Shown here: one piece after another, positions 42,499 through 48,734 of the stretch
Layout of the letters: the number at the start of each line of letters is the position of its first letter
Position numbering within the stretch: the first letter of the stretch is position 1
Source: a virus
Length of the DNA: 63,171 bases
Reading direction: 5' to 3' (one strand)
IMG/VR virus record: IMGVR_UViG_3300028392_000001
Coordinates: 1-63,171 of that record
Notes under the pieces: generated by a model
What the model was told of the DNA's origin: nothing
What the model saw: the letters and a program-made list of their open reading frames with translations, nothing else
The model's database searches: none
Position numbers and translations under genes: made by a program

Positions 42499-42682
42499 TT
42501 TTTTTTGAAGTTATTTTGAGGTAAACGATTGTGCAAGAAATAGTCACTAAGGAAATCATTATCAAACTACATACAAACGAAGTAACAAATGGCGACAAAG
42601 GTAACACTCCAAGAGTAGGTAGGCAAACAGCCAAGCATATCCAAAGGTATTCTTTGCTACAGTGTTTTCTTATCTTTGCCAT
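42488..42682 (-). CDS. small protein with two membrane segments (holin candidate)
   Basis: A 64-residue protein with a basic N-terminus and two hydrophobic segments (about residues 13-30, LWICLAVCLPTLGVLPLS, and 33-55) separated by a tight turn, ending in Lys-rich sequence. This is class II holin-like topology. It overlaps both neighbours by 1-11 bases. The lysin candidate lies about 2.5 kb away on the same strand. Topology alone is weak evidence. Confidence 0.5.
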   Translation of the reverse strand: MAKIRKHCSKEYLWICLAVCLPTLGVLPLSPFVTSFVCSLIMISLVTISCTIVYLKITSKKNGR

Positions 42683-43014
42683 TATCTTACTTTTTTGTTA
42701 TGTTGCTCAATCATTAATATAACTACATCAACTATGTTATCACTGTTTACAAACTCCGTAGCTTTAACTAGAATGTCATGGTTTGCTCGATAAGTTTCCC
42801 AAACAACTATGTCGGTATCTTTCTTAATGCAAACCTCTTCAAGCTGACCGTTAATGTCTACCATTATTCTTCCGCCTTCAGTGGTATGTTTCCTTATAAA
42901 ACGAAGCAGTCTTTGCTGCATTGAGTAGTCGGAACATATCTGAGGATTGTTGTTTATTCCCGTCCGAGTTCCTATTGAATAATAAGTACTGCCGTTGTGT
43001 TTGTGAGTAGCCAT
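42682..43014 (-). CDS. unknown protein, 110 residues
   Basis: The start was set at 43014 (MATHKHNGSTYYSIGT). An in-frame ATG at 43089 would run into the tRNA-like gene, and the chosen start is preceded by the recurrent leader AACCTTTTAAAAAATTTAAT. The protein is mixed alpha/beta. Function unknown. Confidence 0.6.
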   Translation of the reverse strand: MATHKHNGSTYYSIGTRTGINNNPQICSDYSMQQRLLRFIRKHTTEGGRIMVDINGQLEEVCIKKDTDIVVWETYRANHDILVKATEFVNSDNIVDVVILMIEQHNKKVR

Positions 43015-43062
43015 TTTGATTAAATTTTTTAAAAGGTTATTGTTAAGATTAAGAAAAAATTG

Positions 43063-43158
43063 TGACAAGGACAGGAGTCGAACCTGCACGAAGGCGAGCC
43101 ATTCCTCTCTATCTCCTTCTGTCTGTTAACTTAGCGTCTACCATTCCGCCACCTTGTC
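43063..43158 (-). tRNA. tRNA-Leu-like gene lacking a clear anticodon arm
   Basis: A 96-base locus with a perfect acceptor (GACAAGG / CCTTGTC, discriminator A), a Leu-type D region (TGGCGGAATGGTAGACGC) and a good T arm (GCAGG TTCGACT CCTGT). Between them is a purine-rich stretch in which I cannot fold a 5-bp anticodon stem with a 7-base loop. A long variable arm may be GAAGG...CCTTC. It may be a decaying tRNA, a tRNA with an inserted segment, or a tRNA mimic. Confidence 0.6.
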
Positions 43159-43165
43159 TTTGATA

Positions 43166-43405
43166 CTAGAGTCCTATGTCTGCATCGCTATATTGCTCGT
43201 AAGAAATGTCAGGGTTGTTTTCGTTAGAAAGACACCAGTTGCATTTGTTGTCGTCTTCGGTTGAAACGTAGCTGTACTCCATCTGGTTATCAACAATTAT
43301 CTCAAACTCCTCACCACAACTTTTACAGGTTTTAACTACTGTAACTTTACGCCTGTTGTTAATAACGTGGCGCTTTCTTTTTTTTGGTTCACTACTTTGA
43401 CTCAT
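43166..43405 (-). CDS. small zinc-ribbon protein, 79 residues
   Basis: A basic N-terminus (EPKKRKRHVINNRRKVTV) is followed by CKSC (about residues 27-30) and CNWC (about 55-58), a zinc-ribbon arrangement. The acidic C-terminus ends DADIGL. It lies seven bases from the tRNA-like gene. The basic patch suggests nucleic-acid binding; function is otherwise unknown. Confidence 0.7.
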   Translation of the reverse strand: MSQSSEPKKRKRHVINNRRKVTVVKTCKSCGEEFEIIVDNQMEYSYVSTEDDNKCNWCLSNENNPDISYEQYSDADIGL

Positions 43406-43408
43406 AGT

Positions 43409-43786
43409 CTATCTTTTTACCAAAGGTACATAGTCAAAATAGCATTTGCCATCAAGCTTTTCAGATGGCTTGCTTAATTCTTTGATTGACTCTTCAGACC
43501 AGTAGTCTATGTTGTGGTCTTCAATCATGAAAGCGGCAGTAAGTTCGGAATCATTAAGCTCTTCGTAAACAATCTCAATATCGTAGTAGTCTCCGAAGTC
43601 GTGCTCGTTCTTGTTAAACTTAAGCATACCAATAGGAATGTTAGGAATGTTCTCGGCAATCTCCTTAATCATACAGTTATACTCCATTCTCATTAAAGCC
43701 AACTGTATTTTTGGAGGAGTTTTTTTGTCAATGTTCCAAGTGTTCTCCAGACTAGGAGTACTGTCTATAAATATTGAGTTTTTCAT
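43409..43786 (-). CDS. unknown early protein, 125 residues
   Basis: An acidic alpha/beta protein starting MKNSIFIDSTPSLENTWN and ending FDYVPLVKR. It shares one base with the upstream gene and is three bases from the zinc-ribbon gene, so it is in the same operon. No family is recognised. Confidence 0.6.
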   Translation of the reverse strand: MKNSIFIDSTPSLENTWNIDKKTPPKIQLALMRMEYNCMIKEIAENIPNIPIGMLKFNKNEHDFGDYYDIEIVYEELNDSELTAAFMIEDHNIDYWSEESIKELSKPSEKLDGKCYFDYVPLVKR

Positions 43787-44499
43787 TACGCTGCTTTTTT
43801 AGTTTTAGACTTGAATTTATTTGTTAAATTAAGATATTCATCAACAGAAATTACTTTGCTGGACTCTTTAAAGTAATAACCAATAAGGCTGATAGGTCTA
43901 TTGAAGGTCCAGTCATATACCTCTACGACAGGTTTCTTTTCGTCATAGAACCTTTCGTTTGCAGAAAGGTGGTATTCTATTTTAGAAAGAATCTCGTCGT
44001 TGTCAAAGATACTACCGGTTTCGTTAAACTTTTCCAAGTCCTCATCGTTAATCTCTCTGTCGTCAACAAAGGAAGAACTATTTTTGAAGATTCGGTATCC
44101 GCAAGTTGTATTGTAGAAAGGTCTTTCAATGCTGTCTTGAATCGCATCCATAATAACTACCTGACCTTTTCGGCAGGTAAATACTGCTGCAAGAAAGGTT
44201 GGCTTGTTGTCGTAAGCGAATTGCTCGTTTCTGATGTCGTTCATAAGAACTGTGTAACTTTTGCCCGTACATTCGAGGTCAACAACAGCGTGCCACATAG
44301 TTTTGTCTTCCTTGTTTTTCAAGGAGAAGAACTGACTTATGGTAGCATATCCTCGTATGTGGTGGCGCAGCTTTCCTCGCTCGTCTTCTCGAACTGTAGC
44401 AACTACACGTTGTCCGACGTGGAATCTGTTATCAAAGAATACTAGGGTTTTCTTATCTGCCGTTAGCAGAGGAGGCATGAAGTGTTTTTTACTTTCCAT
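43786..44499 (-). CDS. unknown early protein, 237 residues
   Basis: A beta-rich N-terminal half (NRFHVGQRVVATVREDERGK) and a more acidic middle. It is preceded by the leader TAACCTTTTTAAAAATAATA. It is one of the larger unknown genes of the early block. No catalytic motif was found. Confidence 0.65.
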   Translation of the reverse strand: MESKKHFMPPLLTADKKTLVFFDNRFHVGQRVVATVREDERGKLRHHIRGYATISQFFSLKNKEDKTMWHAVVDLECTGKSYTVLMNDIRNEQFAYDNKPTFLAAVFTCRKGQVVIMDAIQDSIERPFYNTTCGYRIFKNSSSFVDDREINDEDLEKFNETGSIFDNDEILSKIEYHLSANERFYDEKKPVVEVYDWTFNRPISLIGYYFKESSKVISVDEYLNLTNKFKSKTKKAA

Positions 44500-44527
44500 T
44501 AGTTATTATTTTTAAAAAGGTTATGAA

Positions 44528-44830
44528 TTATACAGGTCTGTTGCAAGCAGTACAGTACCAACTGCCGTTTTTCCACTCGCCTTCGACTTCAATATCGCTT
44601 TCGCTTTCGCATCCATAAGAACATCCTTCGAAGTCCCAACAAGGCTCGTTCTGTTCTTCGAGAACCATAAAGCGACCATTCTCGTTTTCGTAGAATATTT
44701 TCTTATCAAAGTCCATTCCGTTCTCGAATGAAAGGATGTCTTCGATTGTGTCGCCAATCTTATCAAAGGTGGCTTCAGTTAGGTTTCGAGCTTTAGTTAC
44801 AGTCTTGTTCTTATATACTATGAGGTGCAT
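44528..44830 (-). CDS. early protein with C-terminal zinc-binding motif, 100 residues
   Basis: The C-terminal part has CWDFEGCSYGC and CTACNRP, enough Cys for a zinc site. It directly follows promoter P2, which has a perfect operator palindrome, so it is the first gene of a regulated transcript. This frame was chosen over an overlapping 81-codon frame because it starts just after the promoter. Function unknown. Confidence 0.65.
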   Translation of the reverse strand: MHLIVYKNKTVTKARNLTEATFDKIGDTIEDILSFENGMDFDKKIFYENENGRFMVLEEQNEPCWDFEGCSYGCESESDIEVEGEWKNGSWYCTACNRPV

Positions 44831-44856
44831 ATCTTTGATGCTTTAAAATTGTTATA

Positions 44857-44888
44857 CAAATGTAATAAATTACGGTAATTTTTGCAAA
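44857..44888 (-). promoter_or_regulatory. early promoter P2 with perfect palindromic operator
   Basis: Minus strand: TTTG, 20 bases, TACATTTG, a full match to the Bacteroidota pattern. The spacer contains AAATTACCGTAATTT (44867-44881), the same palindrome as P3. It lies in the 59-base gap before the gene starting at 44830. Confidence 0.78.
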
Positions 44889-44889
44889 T

Positions 44890-45114
44890 TTATTTTGACT
44901 GATTGCTTGGCAAATGTTTCTCGTAAATAAACCAGTTGGTGTCGAATGTAGGGTTGATATAGTTTTGCCACCACTCGTTCCAACTGTAACAAAAGGTAGA
45001 TTCATTTTCAACCATATCTTCTTTATTCATAAACAAGTACTCGCCATCATCAAAGTGACGGTGAGCAATTTTATTGCCAGCAATCATTGCATCTTGAGCT
45101 TCTATTTTAGTCAT
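44890..45114 (-). CDS. unknown early protein, 74 residues
   Basis: A small Trp/Asn-rich protein (CYSWNEWWQNYINPTF) ending HLPSNQSK. It overlaps the upstream gene by four bases (ATGA type) and stops one base before promoter P2. No motif is known to me. Confidence 0.6.
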   Translation of the reverse strand: MTKIEAQDAMIAGNKIAHRHFDDGEYLFMNKEDMVENESTFCYSWNEWWQNYINPTFDTNWFIYEKHLPSNQSK

Positions 45115-45509
45115 TGCTTCTGTTTTTTAATTAATAGTTCCTTAAGTTCGGTTAAATCTACTTTTGCGGTTTTTTCTAGATCATCTACTTTAAGGTTAAT
45201 TAAAGTTACTGTTCCATCAAGATTATCATGAACATTTTGAATAGCTCTCCATTCGTCAAGAGAAAGGTCAATTTTTCTTGCTTCTTTAATAAAAGATTCT
45301 TTTATAATCTCATAGCAATTTGTTATTCCATTTCCTTCTATTTCTGTTGTGTATTTTCTTTCGTCTATCCATCTTCCAACAGCACATCTTCTTCCATCAG
45401 AAGTAAGGTAGCGACAGTTTCCATCCTGAATAGCTACAGTAAAAGGGTCTTCAAAGTATGGCTTGAGGGTTTTAAGAATGAACTTTTGTTTTTTAAGATT
45501 TGTGCTCAT
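45111..45509 (-). CDS. phage conserved-type unknown protein with CAVG motif, 132 residues
   Basis: The segment GNCRYLTSDGRRCAVGRWID (about residues 30-49) resembles a motif I recall from uncharacterised proteins of many phages (C-x-Y-x(4)-G-x-x-CAVG-x-x-I). Their function is not established to my knowledge. The C-terminal part is helical. The start is preceded by the leader TTAACCTTTTAAAAAATTAA. Confidence 0.6.
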   Translation of the reverse strand: MSTNLKKQKFILKTLKPYFEDPFTVAIQDGNCRYLTSDGRRCAVGRWIDERKYTTEIEGNGITNCYEIIKESFIKEARKIDLSLDEWRAIQNVHDNLDGTVTLINLKVDDLEKTAKVDLTELKELLIKKQKQ

Positions 45510-45527
45510 GATTAATTTTTTAAAAGG

Positions 45528-45866
45528 TTAAGAGTATATTTTTTGCAATAAAATAGTTTTTACTTTACTCGTGGCATCAATGTATTCCTTATCTGTTTCA
45601 AAAGCACTGTAAAAGGGAACATGGTAGATGTAAGCTTGGTCGCATTTTTCAGGCAGAACTATGTAGTTTTTTTCTTCAATATTTACAAGCGTGTAACTAT
45701 ACTTTTTGGCTTTGTCTGCTTCAGATATTCCGTCGTTAAGACTTTTGACGTCTTGTTGACTAAAGTTATCGCTAACAACTTTTGCTCTACGAGCTTCGTT
45801 AAAAAAGAAAACATCTTTCTGATTGCTTTTTTCAAAAGAAAGTATGCCGTAAATTAATAGTTTCAT
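45528..45866 (-). CDS. unknown early protein, 112 residues
   Basis: The product starts MKLLIYGILSFEKSNQKD and has alternating beta-type segments. Its stop codon is part of the AACCTTTT leader motif of the following gene. Its own start is preceded by AACCTTTTTAAATCTTTAAT. No family is recognised. Confidence 0.6.
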   Translation of the reverse strand: MKLLIYGILSFEKSNQKDVFFFNEARRAKVVSDNFSQQDVKSLNDGISEADKAKKYSYTLVNIEEKNYIVLPEKCDQAYIYHVPFYSAFETDKEYIDATSKVKTILLQKIYS

Positions 45867-45897
45867 TGGAGATTAAAGATTTAAAAAGGTTATAGGA

Positions 45898-46302
45898 TTA
45901 AAATTGCTCAGGTATTGCGCACACTTTGGTACTCCAGCTGTCAGTGTCAAGGCACTTGGTAAAGAAGTCTAGTCTTTTAAATATAATCTCAGGAATTATA
46001 AGCTGAGATGTTTCTAGCACTTCGATGGCTTTGGTTATTTTATGGTGCTCGTCTTTAAGTTCAAACATCATGTGCTGATAGTGCAAGAAAGGAACGGGAG
46101 TTAAAAGGAGGGTATACTTTTTAGAAACAGACATCTTGTAATCTCGGTGGTCGTATCCTTCAGAGTGAAGTTCGCTTACCTCAGTTAGGGAAAACTCGAT
46201 GTTGTCAGGTTGGGAGGTAAAAAGAAAGGTGAGAATATTGTCGTCGTAGTTGTCGAAGTCAGTCGAGATAGGTAAACCGAGGATAGATAAAAGGATTTTC
46301 AT
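45898..46302 (-). CDS. unknown early protein, 134 residues (first of the arm)
   Basis: The first gene of the main minus-strand arm, next to the AT-rich region. It starts MKILLSILGLPISTDFDN and is mixed alpha/beta. No clear TTTG-N20-TAnnTTTG promoter was found directly upstream, where the sequence is A-rich with TTTAAATCTTTTATC before the ATG. Being nearest to the putative origin, it may be among the earliest expressed. Function unknown. Confidence 0.6.
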   Translation of the reverse strand: MKILLSILGLPISTDFDNYDDNILTFLFTSQPDNIEFSLTEVSELHSEGYDHRDYKMSVSKKYTLLLTPVPFLHYQHMMFELKDEHHKITKAIEVLETSQLIIPEIIFKRLDFFTKCLDTDSWSTKVCAIPEQF

Positions 46303-47074
46303 AAGATAAAAGATTTAAAGATTAAGAATGGAGAAATAGAAAACAAAAGAATAAAAGAAAAAACTGAGTCCCGCCCGCAATGTTATAACTTAACTATATT
46401 AGCATATCTTATAATGTTCTATATTTTTATTAACTATAAAAGCTATAAAAGCTATTACAATAAAACAATTAAACAATTAAACAGGACAACAGTAAAACAT
46501 TTAAACATAGCAATCAACCTATCAAGGTAGTTAACAATATTTAAGTAGTAACAATAGTAAAACAGTAACAACTAAACAATATTACAATGACACAGTTTTA
46601 CAACTGAACATTAGAACCGTTAGAACAATAGTTACAACAGTAATAACTGTTATATATGTTTTAACCTTTTATATATTCTAAAACTATTTAATAATATACT
46701 GTAATTAAAACTATTATGAAACTGTAACTTTTAGAAACAATATAAAATAGTATTAACAGTATAAATTTAATAGTGAAAGAACATTTTTTATTTGTTATTG
46801 TATTAATTATTAGTATTTTAACTATTATAATATTATAACAATGTTCTTAATGTTTAGGACTATAAGCCAGCGCACAACTTTTAAGTAAAAGTTTTTTTTT
46901 TCGAGACCAGATTTTTGCGAGTGAAAGTTAGACAGGAATTGGAGGGAGGAAATAGCTAATTTACAGTATAGTAAACTGATTCTTATTCCCAGTTTCAGAC
47001 ATTTTAACTGCGTTTTCACCTCAAAAATTCATTTTTAAGCCCACCTAAACGTGCCAAGTTCCTGCAATTTTCAC
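46303..47074. other. AT-rich low-complexity intergenic region
   Basis: About 770 bases dominated by A and T with repeated short words such as AAACAATTAAACA, AACAGTAA and TTTAAC. It includes AACAGTAATAACTGTT (six-base inverted arms) followed by ATATATGTTTTAAC, a word also found (as its complement) in the palindrome at 48094. I see no convincing gene; a 64-codon minus-strand frame near 46825-47019 was not accepted. It may be an unwinding or origin-associated element. Confidence 0.6.
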
Positions 47075-47111
47075 AAAAAGAAACGCCCCACAATATTTTG
47101 TGAGGCGTTTC
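47075..47111 (-). terminator. strong intrinsic terminator after the isolated gene
   Basis: On the minus strand GAAACGCCTCACAA pairs with TTGTGGGGCGTTTC (14 bp, one T-G wobble) around loop AATA, followed by TTTTT. It isolates the gene at 47135-47779 from the AT-rich region and the early operon. Confidence 0.9.
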
Positions 47112-47134
47112 GGTTAGCATAGTAAGCCGGTTTT

Positions 47135-47779
47135 TTATTCTTCTTCGTCAGCATCTGCTGTCGCAGCAGGAGCTGCCGGTGCAGATGGTTCAGCTGCTGT
47201 TTTGTCAGCTGCTGTTTTGTCAGCTTTTTCAACTTCCCTTACGGTGTATGTTCCAGGTATTTTTTCATTTTTGGTTAATGAAAGAATCTCCCTACGGCTA
47301 TTGAGCCCCGTCCAAGTTTTAGGTTCAGGGGTTACGCCGTCAGCAATTAATTGCTTAAGCATTGCTGCGTAAGATGGAAAAACTTGCGTACTTCCGTCCT
47401 TTTTGACGTAGGTAATTTCCACATTAGAAGAACGTTCTCCACCGGCAGCCGTACCTTCGGCGCGTTTTTTGGTTGATGTTACTTCGAAGGTAAGCTCACC
47501 ATTTTCACTTTTAACTGCAGCAATGCCAATAATAACACGTTCACCGTTTGCCAATTCATTACCTACAGCAGTAGCAATTTGCTCAGCAGATGCCGTTAAA
47601 AACGAAATAAGTTTCGTTCCAATAACAGCAGACTTTTGTGAAGCAAGCTGCGCCTCAATCGACGTAATTGCTTCAGCAATGTTTGAGGGACAGTCCACCC
47701 CTGCTGCTTCCAATGCTGCTTTTGCTGCGTAGTTTTTCTTAAGCTCAAGTTGTAGCTCATTAAATTTAATCATATCCAT
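47135..47779 (-). CDS. isolated unknown protein, 214 residues, near the putative origin
   Basis: The N-terminal 90 residues are helical and Ala-rich (KNYAAKAALEAAGVD, IEAQLASQK). The middle is beta-like (NVEITYVKKDGSTQVF) and the tail is an Ala/Pro/Lys linker ending ADADEEE. It is a single-gene unit with its own hairpin leader and terminator, between the AT-rich region and the iteron array. Its codon choice looks richer in G and C than the neighbours. Candidates are a DNA-organising or origin-binding protein, or a virion protein; I do not recognise it. Confidence 0.65.
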   Translation of the reverse strand: MDMIKFNELQLELKKNYAAKAALEAAGVDCPSNIAEAITSIEAQLASQKSAVIGTKLISFLTASAEQIATAVGNELANGERVIIGIAAVKSENGELTFEVTSTKKRAEGTAAGGERSSNVEITYVKKDGSTQVFPSYAAMLKQLIADGVTPEPKTWTGLNSRREILSLTKNEKIPGTYTVREVEKADKTAADKTAAEPSAPAAPAATADADEEE

Positions 47780-47798
47780 AGTTCGTTAAAATTGTGCC

Positions 47799-47823
47799 AA
47801 CAGGCAAAAGTTTTGCGCCTGTT
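47799..47823 (-). promoter_or_regulatory. leader hairpin of the isolated gene
   Basis: AACAGGC / GCCTGTT arms enclose a smaller palindrome GCAAAAGTTTTGC, 20 bases before the ATG at 47779 on the minus strand. It could be an operator or a 5' mRNA hairpin controlling translation. Confidence 0.45.
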
Positions 47824-47940
47824 AGCGGGTTAAAAATTGAGATATGCCAATATGCCAAAGAACTACGATTTCCACCTACCTTACGGGGCAGTGTTGTTCA
47901 GTATTTCGGGTGCGTTTTACCGTTCCCCGTTATCATGTTC

Positions 47941-48020
47941 CAAAAATAAGGTAAATAATTCAAAACGCCTAGTTCCGTTCATTTATTTTGCGTTTAAAAT
48001 TGTTAAAAAATGTTAAAGGA
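47941..48020 (+). repeat. diverged palindromic-repeat relative (candidate G)
   Basis: It has CAAAAATAAG, then after an insertion ATTTATTTTGCGTTTAAAAT and GTTAAAAAATGTTAAAGG. The parts are in the same order as in copy E but less conserved. It lies in the divergent intergenic region. Confidence 0.35.
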
Positions 48021-48093
48021 TTACGGTAAAATTTACATAAAAAATTTTGCGACAATTCAAAATAAAATTTACACAAATTTATCTCATGCCAAT

Positions 48094-48133
48094 CTTTTAC
48101 TTGTTAAAACATATATGTTATAACAAGTAAAAG
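48094..48133. other. 40-bp near-perfect palindrome
   Basis: The left arm CTTTTACTTGTTAAAACATA pairs with the right arm TATGTTATAACAAGTAAAAG with 19 of 20 positions complementary and no loop. It sits at the head of the iteron array between the divergent gene arms. It could be a protein-binding site for a replication initiator, a cruciform, or a resolution site. Confidence 0.85.
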
Positions 48134-48250
48134 TGAATGTGTGTTACAACAAATAAATACCTGTTACAACAGGTAAAATGAATATGTGTTACAACAGATA
48201 AAATATATGTTACAACAGATAAAAATGAATATGTGTTACAACAAGTAAAA
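48116..48250 (+). repeat. six iteron-like direct repeats (TGTTACAACARRTAAA)
   Basis: Copies start at 48116 (TGTTATAACAAG, inside the palindrome), 48142, 48162, 48187, 48208 and 48234. The spacing alternates 26, 20, 25, 21, 26 bases. Several copies are followed by ATGAATATG. Regular short direct repeats beside a palindrome and AT-rich DNA are typical of replication-initiator binding arrays. A 65-codon minus-strand frame across it only translates the repeats and was not accepted. Confidence 0.85.
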
Positions 48251-48542
48251 ATGCCTCGTAAAATATTTATATATGTAGATAACTCGATATTGATGTGGGC
48301 GTGAGGGAAAGTCATATAAGAAAAAACTCGATGCGTTATAGCGATTTCCCCATTTCGCAGTGGTAGGGGTATGATAATAGGTGGTTATACCCTTTCGCCT
48401 ACTAAAAATAACTCAAAATAAAAAAACTATCAATTTTTTCCTGTTGTTACAATTCAACTTGTCAAATTACAGACCTTGTTGCAATACGCCCATCCTATTT
48501 ACTTGTTTATAAACGCCCAAGTTTTAGCAGAATAACTATATT
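48251..48542. other. intergenic region before the late promoter
   Basis: No gene is seen. It contains a short inverted pair, GGGGTAT and ATACCCT, around 48366-48393 with GGTAGG/CCTAC nearby, which may form an imperfect hairpin. The rest is AT-rich. Confidence 0.5.
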
Positions 48543-48612
48543 CAAAATACCATTTATTAACGTTTTAACCGTTTTAAACGGGTTAATATTGGGTTAAACG
48601 GTTTATATGTTT
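48543..48612 (+). repeat. diverged palindromic-repeat relative (candidate H)
   Basis: CAAAATACCATTTATTAACG then TTTTAACC and the palindrome ACCGTTTTAAACGGGT. It shares the start and the AAACGGGTTAA end of copies B and D but lacks TTTGCG. Confidence 0.35.
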
Positions 48613-48682
48613 TGATATTTTAAATTGCGTGGTGCGCCCGTAACGGGGCAAATTTTCGAAGTATTTGAATGTTGTCTTTCAA

Positions 48683-48714
48683 TTTGCAAATGTAAAAAAT
48701 GCTGCTTATTATTG
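48683..48714 (+). promoter_or_regulatory. candidate late promoter for the terminase operon
   Basis: TTTG (48683-48686), 20 bases, TATTATTG (48707-48714), 20 bases before the terminase ATG. The flanks TTTGCAAA and ATTATTGCGT are shared with the promoter before the scaffold gene (53939-53970). The operator palindrome of P1-P3 is absent. Confidence 0.6.
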
Positions 48715-48734
48715 CGTATGAGAAATAGACCTCT

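Noticed and set aside
42682-43089. The longer form of the gene starting at 43089
   Set aside because: It would overlap the tRNA-like locus by 27 bases; the ATG at 43014 follows the recurrent leader.
46378-46409. Promoter for the first early gene (46302)
   Set aside because: A TAACATTG box is present on the minus strand, but no TTTG occurs 20 bases upstream.
46825-47019. A 64-codon minus-strand frame in the AT-rich block
   Set aside because: Low-complexity AT-rich sequence with no typical start context; it lies downstream of a strong terminator.
48094-48250. CRISPR array
   Set aside because: The repeats are short (about 16 bases), spacing is 20-26 bases and the intervening sequence is itself repeated, so there are no true spacers.
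48118-48315. A 65-codon minus-strand frame rich in Thr, Cys, Tyr and Leu
   Set aside because: It only translates the iteron repeats and has no independent coding signal.
48366-48393. A strong hairpin near GGGGTAT/ATACCCT
   Set aside because: The stem is short and imperfect with a long loop and no T run, so it is not called as a terminator.
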